Shown here: piece after piece, positions 43,555 through 53,741 of the stretch | Numbering within the stretch: the stretch's first letter is position 1 | Layout: the number at the start of each line of letters is the position of its first letter | NCBI RefSeq assembly: GCF_024198255.1 | Contig: NZ_JAJVKW010000015.1 | Location: 1-64,000 of the forward strand | Length of the DNA: 64,000 nucleotides | Origin: Myxococcus guangdongensis | GTDB lineage: Bacteria; Myxococcota; Myxococcia; Myxococcales; Myxococcaceae | Reading direction: 5' to 3' | Notes under the pieces: model-generated | What the model saw: only the letters and a program-made list of their open reading frames with translations | Database searches by the model: none | What the model was told of the DNA's origin: nothing | Position numbers and translations under genes: made by a program

Positions 43555-44718
43555 ATGCCTACGATTCGTGACGACGAGATTCCCAGCGCCACCGGCATCC
43601 CTTCTGGAGCCCGGCGGACGGACTTCGTCCCGCCCCCCACGCTGGCGGTGACGGAGGAGCTGCTGCACGCGCTCCCGAAGACGGACCTGCACTGCCACCT
43701 GGATGGCTCCATGCGGGTGAAGACCATCCTCGAGCTGGCCGAGCAGCAGAAGGTGAAGCTGCCCGCGGACACCGAGGACGGCCTGGCGCGCGCCATCCAC
43801 ATGGGTGAGGTGTGCAAGAGCCTGGAGGAGTACCTGGTCGCGTTCGACGTGACGCTCTCGGTGCTCCAGACGGCGGACGCGCTCTACCGCGCGGCGTACG
43901 AGCTGGCGGTGGACGCGGCGGCGGAGAACGTGCGCTGGCTGGAGGTGCGCTACTCGCCCGCGCTGCACCTGCAGAAGGGCCTGAAGATGACCACGGTCAT
44001 CGACTCGGTGCTCGAGGGCCTGCGCGTGGCCAAGCGCGAGACGGGCATCAAGTGCGGCGTCATCGTCTGCGGCATCCGCCACATCAACCCGCAGACGTCC
44101 ATGCGGCTGGCGGAGCTGTCGGTGGCCTACAAGAACCGGGGCGTCATCGGCTTCGACCTGGCCGGCGCCGAGGCGAGCTTCCCCGCCAAGGACCACAAGG
44201 ACGCCTTCCAGCTCATCCTCAAGAACAACGTCAACTGCACCGCGCACGCCGGTGAGGCGTACGGCCCCGAGTCCATCTCCCAGGCCATCCACAACCTGGG
44301 CTCGCACCGCATCGGCCACGGCACGCGGCTGCGCGAGGACGGGGACCTGCTCAACTACGTCAACGACCACCGGATTCCGCTGGAGGTCTGCCCCACGTCC
44401 AACGTGCAGACGGGCGCGGTGTCCAGCCTCCAGGCGCACCCGTTGAAGTTCTACTTCGACTACGGCCTGCGGGTGACCATCAACACCGACAACCGCCTCA
44501 TCACCGACACCACGGTGACGAAGGAGCTGTGGGTGGCGCACAAGGAGCTGGGGCTGTCGCTGGACGACCTGGCCACCATCATCGTCTCCGGCTTCAAGAG
44601 CGCCTTCCTCCCGTTCCGGGAGAAGCAGGACATGCTGCGGCTGGTGAACGAGGAGATCGCCAACACGTTGGTGGCCTTCGACAAGAAGCGGCATGTGCCG
44701 GTGAAGCAGCCGGCGTGA
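43555..44718 (+). CDS. add: Adenosine deaminase
   Basis: 387 residues. TIM-barrel deaminase motifs: LPKTDLHCHLDGSMR (HxH zinc ligands), NCTAHAGEAYGPESI (His and catalytic Glu), HRIGHGTRL, PLEVCPTSN and RVTINTDNRLIT (zinc Asp). The NTDN form (not NTDD) is usual in the actinobacterial/myxobacterial branch. It converts adenosine to inosine in the cytoplasm for purine salvage. Inosine made here does not directly relate to the linked endonuclease V. ATG at 43555 follows AAGGAAATT. The 8-bp hairpin downstream (44734-44756) could weakly terminate it. Confidence 0.93.
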   Translation: MPTIRDDEIPSATGIPSGARRTDFVPPPTLAVTEELLHALPKTDLHCHLDGSMRVKTILELAEQQKVKLPADTEDGLARAIHMGEVCKSLEEYLVAFDVTLSVLQTADALYRAAYELAVDAAAENVRWLEVRYSPALHLQKGLKMTTVIDSVLEGLRVAKRETGIKCGVIVCGIRHINPQTSMRLAELSVAYKNRGVIGFDLAGAEASFPAKDHKDAFQLILKNNVNCTAHAGEAYGPESISQAIHNLGSHRIGHGTRLREDGDLLNYVNDHRIPLEVCPTSNVQTGAVSSLQAHPLKFYFDYGLRVTINTDNRLITDTTVTKELWVAHKELGLSLDDLATIIVSGFKSAFLPFREKQDMLRLVNEEIANTLVAFDKKRHVPVKQPA

Positions 44719-44823
44719 TGGCGTAGCCTCCACCGCGCGCGGCGTCATCGGCCGCGCGTCGGTGGCCATGCAGGCGGTTCCCTCCCGGGCCTCCTGGTGT
44801 CATGGCCCGGGACGGAGGCGCAC

Positions 44824-45603
44824 GTGGACCTGGAGCTGGGTGGCAAGGTGGTGCTGGTGACGGGGGGCTCGGACGGGCTGGGGGCGGCGGTGGCCCGGAG
44901 GCTCGTGCGGGAGGGGGCGAAGGTGGCCCTCTGCGCCCGGGGCGCGGAGCGGCTGGAGGCCACCGCGCAGGCGCTGAGGGCCGAGGGTGGGGACGTGCTC
45001 GCGGTGCAGGCGGACGTGTCCAAGGCGTGGGAGGTGGAGCACTTCGTCGACGCCGCGCATGCGCGGTGGGGCAGGGTGGACGCGCTGGTGAACAACGCCG
45101 GCACCGCGGCGGCCCGGCCCTTCGCGTCGGTGTCGGATGCGGAGTGGGAAGCGGACCTGCAGCTCAAGTTGTTCGCGGCCGTGCGCGCGTCGCGCCATGT
45201 GCTGCCGCACCTGAGCGAGGCGGGCGGTGGCGCCATCGTCAACGTGCTGGCGATTGGGGCGAAGACGCCGGGCGCGCAGTCGACGCCGTCGTCGGTGTCG
45301 CGCGCGGCGGGCATGGCGCTCACCAAGGCGCTGTCGAAGGAGCTGGGGCCTCGCAACATCCGCGTCAACGCGGTGCTGGTGGGCATCATCGAGAGTGGCC
45401 AGTGGGTGCGCCGGGCGCAGGAGCTGGGCAAGCCGGTGGAGACGTTCCAGTCGGAGATGGCGCGCAACGCGGGCATCCCGCTGGGGCGAGTGGGGCGCGC
45501 GGAGGAGTTCGCGGACGTGGTGGCCTTCCTGCTGTCGCCGCGGGGTGGCTACATCAGTGGCGCGGCCATCAACGTGGATGGCGGGTTGTCCGGCGCGACG
45601 TAG
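44824..45603 (+). CDS. SDR-family protein lacking the catalytic Tyr and Lys
   Basis: 259 residues from GTG 44824 (GGAGG upstream). Rossmann fold with the classical NAD(P) motif LVTGGSDGLG (12-21), CAR after strand 2, DALVNNAGTA and a C-terminal GGYISGAAINVDGG. The active-site block reads TPSSVSRAAGMALTKA, so the positions of the YxxxK pair are Ser156 and Arg160; the upstream catalytic Ser is also replaced (VNVLAIGAK). It can probably bind dinucleotide but not catalyse normal SDR chemistry. Confidence 0.82.
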   Translation: MDLELGGKVVLVTGGSDGLGAAVARRLVREGAKVALCARGAERLEATAQALRAEGGDVLAVQADVSKAWEVEHFVDAAHARWGRVDALVNNAGTAAARPFASVSDAEWEADLQLKLFAAVRASRHVLPHLSEAGGGAIVNVLAIGAKTPGAQSTPSSVSRAAGMALTKALSKELGPRNIRVNAVLVGIIESGQWVRRAQELGKPVETFQSEMARNAGIPLGRVGRAEEFADVVAFLLSPRGGYISGAAINVDGGLSGAT

Positions 45604-45778
45604 GGGGGCACGGGCGAGGGGTGCTGTCAGGTTCGTGGACCCACGGCGTCCCTGCGCGCTGAGGATGGCCTTCGGGCCGTCCGGCGACCGCGGCTGCTGA
45701 CCCAAGGTCCACCATCTCCTCCGCCACGTCTCCCCGGGGCGCTCGCACGCGAGCCCTCGGGGCATTCCCGAGTTGGTC

Positions 45779-47203
45779 ATGCAGCCGAAATTGAATCGGC
45801 TCCTGCGGGCGCTTGCCCGCGAGGGGCTCGAGGTGACCTATGACGGTCGCCTCTACTCCGTGCGCCTCCTGGGCGACGCGAACGCGCCGCCCGCCGAGGT
45901 GCTCCTCCCACCGGACCTGCCCGTCGAGGGCAAGGCCTTCCAACAACTCGCGCACCTCGCGGCCCTGAAGCACCCGGGCGGCGGAGAGGTCCTCCGCGTG
46001 CGCGCCACCCCCGACTTCCACCCGGGCGACTCCGGCGTGGCCATCGGCTCGGTGCTGCACACGCGGGGACTCGTCGTCCCCGGCGCCGTGGGCACCGACA
46101 TCAACTGTGGCATGCGCCTGCACGTCGCCGACCTGTCGGTGGAGGACTTCCTCTCCCGCCGCGACGACTTCGTCGAGCGCATGAAGGGCCACTACTTCTT
46201 CGGCACGCGGGACGTCGCCATGTCCTCGCGCGCCTCCACCGCGCTCCTGCGTGATGGCCTCCCTGGCTGGCTCCTGGAGACGCTGGACACGCCGCTGGGC
46301 TGCGCGCGAAGCGCGGACCTGGCGCAGCTCGACGCGGAGGTCGAGCGTGTCCACCTGGGCGGCGCGCTGCACGGCAACCCGACCTGGGCCCCGGACGCGC
46401 TCACCCGCGAGGGCGTGGTGCGCGACGCGGGCCTGGCCACCATCGGCGGAGGCAACCACTTCGTCGAGGTGCAGCGCGTGGAGGCCGTCGAGGACCGCGC
46501 GCGGGCCTGGGCGTGGGGCGTGCGAGAAGGGCAGCTCGCGTTCATGATTCACTCGGGCAGCCGCGACGTCGGCAAGCACGTGGGCGTGGCCTGGCGCGAG
46601 CGCACGCGCAAGGCCTGGCCCCAGGGCGCGCCCTTCCCGGAGAGCGGAATCCTTCCTCTCGCCGACGAGGCGCTCGTCGCCGGCTACCTGGAGGCGGAGG
46701 CCACCGCCGCCAACTACGCCTTCCTCAACCGGTTGCTGCTCGCGGAGCTGCTGCGCCAGACGCTGCGAGAGCTGTTCGGAGACGTGGAGGCGCCGCTCGT
46801 CTACGACGTGCCTCACAACCTCACGCTCCCGTACGAGGGCGGGTGGCTCGCGCGCAAGGGGGCCTGCCCCGCGGGCGCCGAGCAGCCCGTCATCATCCCC
46901 GGCTCCATGGGCGCCACGTCCTTCCTCATGGTGGGGTGTGGTGACGCGCGGTCGCTCGAGTCCGCGTCCCACGGGGCGGGCCGGGCCCGCTCGCGCTTCG
47001 CCATGTCGCGCGGCGGAGCGGACCACAGCGAGGCGGCGCTGGGCCTGGCCGGCGTGGACTGCATCTCCCTGAGGGCCGAGCGCCGCGTGGAGGAGGCCCC
47101 CGCCGCCTACAAGCCCATCCGTCCGGTGGTGGACTCCCAGGTGGAGGCCGGCATCGTCCGCGAGGTCGCGCGTCTGGCCCCGCTGCTCACCTTCAAGGCC
47201 TGA
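45779..47203 (+). CDS. rtcB: RtcB-type RNA 3'-phosphate/5'-OH ligase
   Basis: 474 residues. RtcB signatures: TPDFHPGDSGVAIGS (His81), VVPGAVGTDINCGMR (Asp107 and Cys110, Mn ligands), TIGGGNHFVEVQ (Asn226, His227), FMIHSGSRDVGKHV (His258), VYDVPHNLTLPYEGG (His346) and ESASHGAGRARSRF (His398, the GMP-accepting His). RtcB joins 2',3'-cyclic-phosphate or 3'-phosphate ends to 5'-OH ends using GTP, repairing cleaved tRNA. The start at 45779 is ATG; a TTG 6 bases earlier is possible. No archease gene or RtcA is next to it. It lies 3.4 kb from Y RNA 2 and 12 kb from the Ro60-like locus. Confidence 0.92.
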   Translation: MQPKLNRLLRALAREGLEVTYDGRLYSVRLLGDANAPPAEVLLPPDLPVEGKAFQQLAHLAALKHPGGGEVLRVRATPDFHPGDSGVAIGSVLHTRGLVVPGAVGTDINCGMRLHVADLSVEDFLSRRDDFVERMKGHYFFGTRDVAMSSRASTALLRDGLPGWLLETLDTPLGCARSADLAQLDAEVERVHLGGALHGNPTWAPDALTREGVVRDAGLATIGGGNHFVEVQRVEAVEDRARAWAWGVREGQLAFMIHSGSRDVGKHVGVAWRERTRKAWPQGAPFPESGILPLADEALVAGYLEAEATAANYAFLNRLLLAELLRQTLRELFGDVEAPLVYDVPHNLTLPYEGGWLARKGACPAGAEQPVIIPGSMGATSFLMVGCGDARSLESASHGAGRARSRFAMSRGGADHSEAALGLAGVDCISLRAERRVEEAPAAYKPIRPVVDSQVEAGIVREVARLAPLLTFKA

Positions 47204-47329
47204 GCTACAACACCCCTGGGGACGGCGGCGTGCCATTTTTCTTGGTCCACGCCCCGTCCCCTGGCTGGAATGCGCCCCACGCGCGTGGGCCCGGACCCAC
47301 CCTTCACGCATCAAGGGAGAGACAAGGAC

Positions 47330-47797
47330 ATGGAGAACACCTACGGAGCTCCCGCGGGAGACGGCTTTCCTCGCTCCAACCCCAAGGACGCCGTGTCGGT
47401 TCCGGCCATCCTGCTCATGGTGCTGGCCGGCGTGAGCCTGCTGTGGGCCATCGTCAGCCTGCTGTCGCCGGTGAATCCGGATGACCTGGAGCAGCTCTTC
47501 AACAACCCGGCGCTCGCGCCCTATCACGACGCCCTGGAGCAGAACCGCGCCCTGCTCACCTCCACCAGCTCCTTCGCGGGCCGGCTCATGTGGTACGGCC
47601 CCGTCATCCTCCTCAACGCGCTCGCCTTCTTCGGCGCGCTGATGATGAAGAAGCTCCAGAACTGGGGGTTCGCGGTGGCCGGCGGCTTCGCGTCACTGGT
47701 GCCATGCTGTGGCACCTGTGGCTGCCTTGCGCTCCCCATCAGCATCTGGGCCCTGGTGGTGCTCTTCAAGCCCGAGGTGAAGGCCGCCTTCAAATAG
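47330..47797 (+). CDS. Small membrane protein of unknown function
   Basis: 155 residues with three hydrophobic segments: VPAILLMVLAGVSLLWAIVS (about 24-43), LMWYGPVILLNALAFFGALM (about 85-105) and a Cys-rich one (SLVPCCGTCGCLALPISIWA, about 120-145). A soluble loop of about 40 residues lies between the first two. CCGTCGC could bind metal. Similar small proteins are common in myxobacteria without known role. AAGGGAGA precedes the start. It converges with, and overlaps by 8 bp, the acetyltransferase gene. Confidence 0.7.
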   Translation: MENTYGAPAGDGFPRSNPKDAVSVPAILLMVLAGVSLLWAIVSLLSPVNPDDLEQLFNNPALAPYHDALEQNRALLTSTSSFAGRLMWYGPVILLNALAFFGALMMKKLQNWGFAVAGGFASLVPCCGTCGCLALPISIWALVVLFKPEVKAAFK

Positions 47798-48323
47798 GCG
47801 CGGGCGCTCCCGTGGGGGCCCCACGGCGCGTCGGCAGCACGGGCCTGCGCTTCTGCATCCGCACGCAGGCCAGCTGCACCCGCGCCGTCAGGGGCCGCCG
47901 CGCCTCGTGCAGCGACACGTAGCCCCGGTGACGGTAGAAGTCCTCCGCGTTGAGGCTCGCGTCCAGGCCCACCTGGGGACTTCCGCCGCCCCAGGCCACC
48001 GACTCCAGCGCGGCGAGCAGGTGGGTGCCCACGCCGTGGCCCACCTGGTCCGGAAGCACGTACAGCGCCTCCAGCTCCCCGTTGAGCGGGTCCAGCTGGC
48101 CGAAGCCCACCAGCCGCCGGTCCCGCTCCGCCACCAGCACGGTGCGCGGCCGGTCCGGGCGCAGATAGCCCTCCGGCCGCAACAGCCGCACCCAGGTGCT
48201 CAGCTCGTCGGGGGCATAGACGCCCTGACACAACGTCCCCACCGCCTCGGTGTGGACGCGCCACAGGGCGCGCCGGTCCGAGTCCCGTGCTGGCCGCAGG
48301 TGGAGGCCGCCCGACGCGCCCAT
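47790..48323 (-). CDS. GNAT-family N-acetyltransferase
   Basis: 177 residues. Core motifs are LRPARDSDRRALWRVH at the start, LVAERDRRLVGFGQLDPLN (strand 2-3), ELEALYVLPDQVGHGVGTHL (motif A acetyl-CoA site, QxxGxGxG) and AEDFYRHRGYVSLHEA (motif B). A Lys/Arg-rich tail of about 25 residues follows. Substrate unknown; the family acetylates amines including antibiotics and protein N-termini. Confidence 0.87.
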   Translation of the reverse strand: MGASGGLHLRPARDSDRRALWRVHTEAVGTLCQGVYAPDELSTWVRLLRPEGYLRPDRPRTVLVAERDRRLVGFGQLDPLNGELEALYVLPDQVGHGVGTHLLAALESVAWGGGSPQVGLDASLNAEDFYRHRGYVSLHEARRPLTARVQLACVRMQKRRPVLPTRRGAPTGAPAPI

Positions 48324-48330
48324 GGCTTCC

Positions 48331-49560
48331 TCACGTCACCTTCATGCCCTTGGGAATCACCACCACGCCATCCGGCGTGACGTGGAAGCGCCGCTTGTCC
48401 TCCACCGGGTCGTAGCCAATCGTCGTGCCCGGCGGAATCTCCACGTTCTTGTCGATGATGGCCTTGCGGATGCGGCTTCTGCGGCCGATGGTGACGTTCT
48501 CGAAGAGGATGGACGCCTCCACCTCCGAGTAGGAATTGACGCGCACCTTCGGGGACAGCACCGAGCGGTTCACCTTGCCGCCGGAGATGATGCAGCCCTC
48601 GGCGATGAGGGAATCCGTGGCGTGGCCGACCCGCTGGTTGTCCTGGTCCGCGAAGACGAACTTGGCCGGCGGGTAGTTGTTCGCCTGCGTGTGGATGGGC
48701 CAGCGGTCGTTGTAGAGGTTGAAGATGGGGTCCACCTCCACCAGCTCCATGTTGGACTGGTAGTAGACGTCGATGTTCCCCACGTCCCGCCAGTAGCCGC
48801 GCTCCTTGCCCTCCTGCCCGGCAATCTCGTTGGTGGCGAAGTCGTACACGTACACCGGCGCGTACTTGTAGAGCTCGCTGATGATGGACTTGCCGAAGTC
48901 GTGCGCGCTCGTCTCGTTGGCGGCGTCGCGCACCACCTCCTGCACCAGGACCTCCGTGGTGAAGAGGTAGTTGCCCATGGAGGCCAGGCACATCTTCGGG
49001 TTGCCCGGCATGGGCGGAGGGTCCTTGGGCTTCTCCAGGAACTGGCGCATGCGCCCGTCGGGGCCCACGTCGATGATGCCGAACTCGCGGCCCTGCTCGA
49101 TGGGCACGGGGATGGCGGCCACCGTGCAGGCGGCGCGCTTGGACACGTGGAAGTCGAGCATCTGCCGCGTGTCCATCCGGTACACGTGGTCCGCGCCGAA
49201 GACGAAGATGAAGTCGGGCTCCTCGTCGGTGATGATGTTGAGGTTCTGGTAGATGGCGTCCGCGCTGCCCTTGTACCAGTCCGTGCCGGTCCGCATCTGC
49301 GCGGGCACGGCTTCCACGTAGTGGCCCAGGAAGGCCGACATCCGCCAGGCGCGGGACAGGTGGTTGTTGAGCGAGTCGCTCTTGTACTGGGTGAGGACCT
49401 TGACGCGGTAGACGCCGGAGTTGGTGAAGTTCGACAGGGCGAAATCGATGATGCGGTAGCGCCCCCCGAAGGGGACGGCGGGCTTGGCCCGCTCACGGGT
49501 GAGGGGCTCCAGGCGCGTGCCCGCGCCGCCCGCCAGAATCATCGCCAGGACTTTGGACAT
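48331..49560 (-). CDS. glgC: Glucose-1-phosphate adenylyltransferase (ADP-glucose pyrophosphorylase)
   Basis: 409 residues, normal size. The N-terminal pyrophosphorylase motif reads [20 protein letters not shown], followed by [18 protein letters not shown], the substrate loop [33 protein letters not shown] and the [12 protein letters not shown] region. A C-terminal left-handed beta-helix contains [17 protein letters not shown]. It makes ADP-glucose from glucose-1-phosphate and ATP, the committed step to glycogen, and is subject to allosteric control. The window also has the start of treY, which draws trehalose from glycogen-type glucans. Confidence 0.95.
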   Translation of the reverse strand: MSKVLAMILAGGAGTRLEPLTRERAKPAVPFGGRYRIIDFALSNFTNSGVYRVKVLTQYKSDSLNNHLSRAWRMSAFLGHYVEAVPAQMRTGTDWYKGSADAIYQNLNIITDEEPDFIFVFGADHVYRMDTRQMLDFHVSKRAACTVAAIPVPIEQGREFGIIDVGPDGRMRQFLEKPKDPPPMPGNPKMCLASMGNYLFTTEVLVQEVVRDAANETSAHDFGKSIISELYKYAPVYVYDFATNEIAGQEGKERGYWRDVGNIDVYYQSNMELVEVDPIFNLYNDRWPIHTQANNYPPAKFVFADQDNQRVGHATDSLIAEGCIISGGKVNRSVLSPKVRVNSYSEVEASILFENVTIGRRSRIRKAIIDKNVEIPPGTTIGYDPVEDKRRFHVTPDGVVVIPKGMKVT

Positions 49561-49785
49561 AGGTGGGCCGGACGTTAGTCCGCCCCCCTCGGGCGACAAG
49601 GGCGCCGAGGCCTGCTCGGCTGCCTTCGTTGAGTGCCCAACCGCCCACCCACGTCCTCTGCACCGGGACGGACTCGCCAGATGTGGGACATCCGCGCCAC
49701 CGGGCTCCGGCCGGGCGCCGGGAAGCACGGTTCCCACCTGGGTTGCTTGGCTTCCGAAAACGGGGTCGTGCTAGCCTTGGCGGCG

Positions 49786-50667
<882 letters not shown>

Positions 50668-50669
50668 GC

Positions 50670-50825
50670 ATGGCGCAGGCTGAAGCGGGGCCCTCGGTGC
50701 TCGCGCGGCTGGTGCTCGTGCTGCTCGGCCTGAGCTTCCTGGGCGCGGCCTGGGTGTGGGGCCATCGCTCGGAGCCCTGGGCGGGGCAGATGGTGGAGCG
50801 CGCCCGCCAGACGGTGGGCCGCTAG
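50670..50825 (+). CDS. 51-residue single-pass membrane protein
   Basis: ATG at 50670 overlaps the end region of the diguanylate cyclase gene (2-bp gap). The product MAQAEAGPSVLARLVLVLLG then LSFLGAAWVWGHRSEPW and a basic tail has one transmembrane helix. It is probably translated by coupling with the cyclase. The function is unknown; a membrane anchor or regulator of the cyclase is one guess. Confidence 0.5.
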   Translation: MAQAEAGPSVLARLVLVLLGLSFLGAAWVWGHRSEPWAGQMVERARQTVGR

Positions 50826-51033
50826 CCTCCGGAGCGGGCGGCCTCTTGCCGAGGCCCCTTCCGTGTGACGGCGCGGTCCCGATTGAAGCGATAGGTGATG
50901 GAAGGAGCGCGCCCGCGTCCGGCCCGCCTGGCGTGTGTTGTCAGGAGTCGGCGGCGTGGCCGTCGGCGGGCTCGGCGCCGACCTGGGACATCCAGGGGCG
51001 GCGCGTCGCCGCGAGAGCGGCGGGGGACTCACG

Positions 51034-52578
51034 ATGATGACGACGGAGCAGGACATGGCGAGCCCGGTGCCCGCGCGGGCGGGACGGAGGGAGTGGACGG
51101 GGCTGGTGGTGCTCGTGCTGCCCACGTTGCTCATCTCGGTGGATGTCAGCGTGCTGTACCTGGCGCTGCCGCAGCTCAGCTCCCAGCTGGGCGCGAGCAG
51201 CACGCAGCAGCTGTGGATCATGGACATCTACGGCTTCATGCTCTCCGGGCTGCTGGTGACGATGGGCACGCTGGGGGACCGCATCGGTCGGCGCAAGCTG
51301 CTCTTGATTGGCGCCGGGGGGTTCTGCGTGGCGTCGGTGGTGGCGGCGTACTCGAAGAGCCCCGAGATGCTCATCGCGGCGCGCGCGGCGCTGGGCATCG
51401 CGGGGGCCACGTTGATGCCCTCCACGCTGGCGCTCATCAGCAACATGTTCCAGGCGCCGGGGCAGCGCTCGGTGGCCATCGCGGTGTGGCTCAACTGCTT
51501 CCTCATCGGCATGGTCATCGCGCCGCTGCTCGGAGGCTGGATGCTGGAGCACTTCTGGTGGGGCGCGGCGCTGCTGCTGGGCGTGCCGGTGATGGTGGTG
51601 CTGCTCCTGACGGCGCCGGCGCTGTTGCCCGAGTACCGGGACGCCTCGGCGGGGCGACTGGAGCTGACGAGCGTGGTGCTGTCGCTCGCGGCCATCCTGC
51701 CGACCATCTACGGCATCAAGGAGCTGGCGCGGCACGGCTGGCACGTGGAGGCCTTCGTGGCGTTGGTGGTGGGGCTCGGGATGGGCGTGGTGTTCGTGCG
51801 GCGGCAGTTGACGCTGGAGCACCCGCTGCTGGACCCGAGGCTGTTCGCCAATCGCGCGTTCAGCTCCACGCTGCTCATCCTGCTGCTGGTGGCCATCGTC
51901 ACCGGCGGCATGGGGTTGCTGGTGCCGCTCTATCTCCAACTGGTGGCGGGACGCACGCCGCTGGAGGCGGGGATGTGGATGGTGCCGCAGATGCTGGGGA
52001 TGATGGTGGGCTCGTCGCTGGGGCCCTTCGTCGTGCGTCGCATGCGGCCGGGCTACGTCATGGCGGCGGGACTGGCGCTCTCCAGCGTGGGCTATCTGGT
52101 GATGTCCCAGGTGGACAGCGTGGGTGGGCCCGTCGTGCTGGTCGTCGGCTCGGTCATCGTGACCATGGGGCTCGCGCCCATGGCGGTGCTGGGGACGGAC
52201 CTGGTGGTGGGCTCGGTGCCGCCGGAGAAGGCGGGCTCCGCCGCGTCCACGTCGGAGACGGCGAACGAGCTGGGTGTGGCGCTGGGCGTGGCCATCCTGG
52301 GCAGCTTCGCCACCGCCGTCTACCGGCGGAACATGGAGGACGCGGTGCCGGCGGAGGTGCCGACGGGCGTGGCCGACAGCGTGCGCGAGAGCATCATCGG
52401 CGCCGTGGCGTCGACCTCCGCGCTCCCGGCGGGACTGCGCGACGCGGTGCTCGTGCCCGCGCGGGAGGCCTTCACGCAAGGCATCAACATCGCGGCGGGG
52501 TTGGGCGTGGTCGTCTTCGCGACGCTCGCGGTGGTCGCGGCGGTGATGCTCAAGAACGTGCGCGCGGGGCAGCACTGA
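51034..52578 (+). CDS. MFS transporter, DHA2 (14-helix) family
   Basis: 514 residues with about 14 hydrophobic segments. The MFS motif A region reads TMGTLGDRIGRRKLLLIGA. A DHA2-type motif 'LxxSVDVSVLYLALPQLSSQ' (motif D1) is at the start and ALGIAGATLMPSTLALI (motif C-like) follows, so it is an H+-coupled drug/quaternary-ammonium exporter of the QacA/SmvA/EmrB group. The start at 51034 is preceded by GCGGGGGA. No regulator is next to it. Confidence 0.88.
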   Translation: MMTTEQDMASPVPARAGRREWTGLVVLVLPTLLISVDVSVLYLALPQLSSQLGASSTQQLWIMDIYGFMLSGLLVTMGTLGDRIGRRKLLLIGAGGFCVASVVAAYSKSPEMLIAARAALGIAGATLMPSTLALISNMFQAPGQRSVAIAVWLNCFLIGMVIAPLLGGWMLEHFWWGAALLLGVPVMVVLLLTAPALLPEYRDASAGRLELTSVVLSLAAILPTIYGIKELARHGWHVEAFVALVVGLGMGVVFVRRQLTLEHPLLDPRLFANRAFSSTLLILLLVAIVTGGMGLLVPLYLQLVAGRTPLEAGMWMVPQMLGMMVGSSLGPFVVRRMRPGYVMAAGLALSSVGYLVMSQVDSVGGPVVLVVGSVIVTMGLAPMAVLGTDLVVGSVPPEKAGSAASTSETANELGVALGVAILGSFATAVYRRNMEDAVPAEVPTGVADSVRESIIGAVASTSALPAGLRDAVLVPAREAFTQGINIAAGLGVVVFATLAVVAAVMLKNVRAGQH

Positions 52579-52684
52579 GCACAAGGGGAGGGCGCGTCCG
52601 CGATGAGGGGCGCGCGCTTCTTCGATGGTGTCTTGCGCACTCGCGGAGGTGAGACTCCATCACGTGCGCGGGGCAGCACTGAGC
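52557..52684. repeat. Direct repeat flanking the end of the MFS gene
   Basis: A 24-bp stretch at 52557-52580 (the last codons and stop of the MFS gene) recurs with a 2-bp deletion at 52663-52684, with 82 bp between the copies. The second copy is non-coding. It looks like a partial tandem duplication or a deletion scar; no mobile gene lies between. Confidence 0.7.
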
Positions 52685-52712
52685 GGGTCTCCCCGCCCGT
52701 GCCGCGTGTGAC

Positions 52713-53741
52713 TCAGGTCCCGTCGCGCAGCTCGCCGAGGCGGCCCTTGGTGCCGGGGAGGCTTCCCGGGGGCAGCTTCGCGTAGATGTGCTTCACCGTG
52801 TCCGCGAGCGTCTCCTGCGCATCCCGCGCGCGGAAGCCCAGCTCGGCCTCGGCCTTGGCGGCGTCCAGCCAGAAGTAGTGCTCGCCAATCTCCACTTCCT
52901 GCGGGTCCAACGGCGCGGGCGTGCCGCGCAGCTTCGCCCAGCGCTCCAGCAGATGGCCGCCCAGGATGTTCACCTGCTTGGGCAGCTTGAGCCGGGGCGC
53001 GGACACCCCCGTGAGGCGCTCGAGACGGTGGAAGAACTCCGTCATCGTCATGTTCACGCCCATCAGGTGGCGGCCGTACACCTCGCCCCGCGTGAGCGCC
53101 TGGAGGAACGCTTCGGCCGCGTCGCGCACGTCCACGAAGGACATGCCGCCACCCGGCATCGCCGGAAGCTCCCGGTTGAGGAACTTCACCACCGTCCACG
53201 TGGACGACAGCCGGTCATCCCCGGGCCCCATCAACAGGCTGGGGTTGAGCACCACGAGCGGAATCGAGTGCTTGCGGCAGTACTCCAGCGACAGCTTCTC
53301 TTCGTAGATTTTCGACAGGTAGTACGGCCAGCGCGCCACCACCGCGAGCGGGTAGTCGGCGGACTCGTCGAGCACCGCCTCCTCCTTCGACACCGCCGTG
53401 GTGCCGGAGGTGGACGCGAGCACCACGCGCTTCACGCCCGCCTCGCGCACGTCACGCAAGAGCTCCCGCGTGCTGTCCACGTGCAGCTCGAACATCTTGC
53501 GCGCGTCCTTCGGCTGGAAGGAGACGAGCCCGGCCAGGTGGTACAGGCCCTCCACGCCGTCGAGCGCGCGGCGCACCGCTTCCCGGTCCTTCAAGTCACC
53601 CGCGACGTACTCGGTGCCCTGGTACGCCGGGCTCGTCGGACGCGAGCGCCCGATGAGGCGCACCGTGTGCCCGGCCGCCACCAGCTTCGGCACCAGATGC
53701 GCGCCGAGAAACCCCGTGCCTCCCGTCACCAGCAGCTTCAC
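52713..53741 (-). CDS. NAD-dependent epimerase/reductase (ElbE-like)
   Basis: 342 residues, extended SDR. N-terminal GxxGxxG in LVTGGTGFLGAHLVPKLVAA, then the active-site ASTSGTTAVS (Ser) and YYLSKIYEEK (YxxxK). The C-terminal half resembles sterol/flavonol reductase types. It overlaps the stop of elbD by 4 bp (ATGA), so it is translationally coupled. Its position after elbD matches the NAD-epimerase gene of the myxobacterial ether-lipid operon, where it is thought to act late in ether-bond formation; the exact step is not established. Confidence 0.78.
   Translation of the reverse strand: MKLLVTGGTGFLGAHLVPKLVAAGHTVRLIGRSRPTSPAYQGTEYVAGDLKDREAVRRALDGVEGLYHLAGLVSFQPKDARKMFELHVDSTRELLRDVREAGVKRVVLASTSGTTAVSKEEAVLDESADYPLAVVARWPYYLSKIYEEKLSLEYCRKHSIPLVVLNPSLLMGPGDDRLSSTWTVVKFLNRELPAMPGGGMSFVDVRDAAEAFLQALTRGEVYGRHLMGVNMTMTEFFHRLERLTGVSAPRLKLPKQVNILGGHLLERWAKLRGTPAPLDPQEVEIGEHYFWLDAAKAEAELGFRARDAQETLADTVKHIYAKLPPGSLPGTKGRLGELRDGT

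Noticed and set aside
44734-44756. An 8-bp GC hairpin after the adenosine deaminase gene as a terminator
   Set aside because: No T-tract on either strand; kept only as a remark.
47330-47797. Cys-rich membrane protein as an RtcB partner
   Set aside because: It follows rtcB by 126 bp with its own strong ribosome site, and no motif links it to RNA repair.
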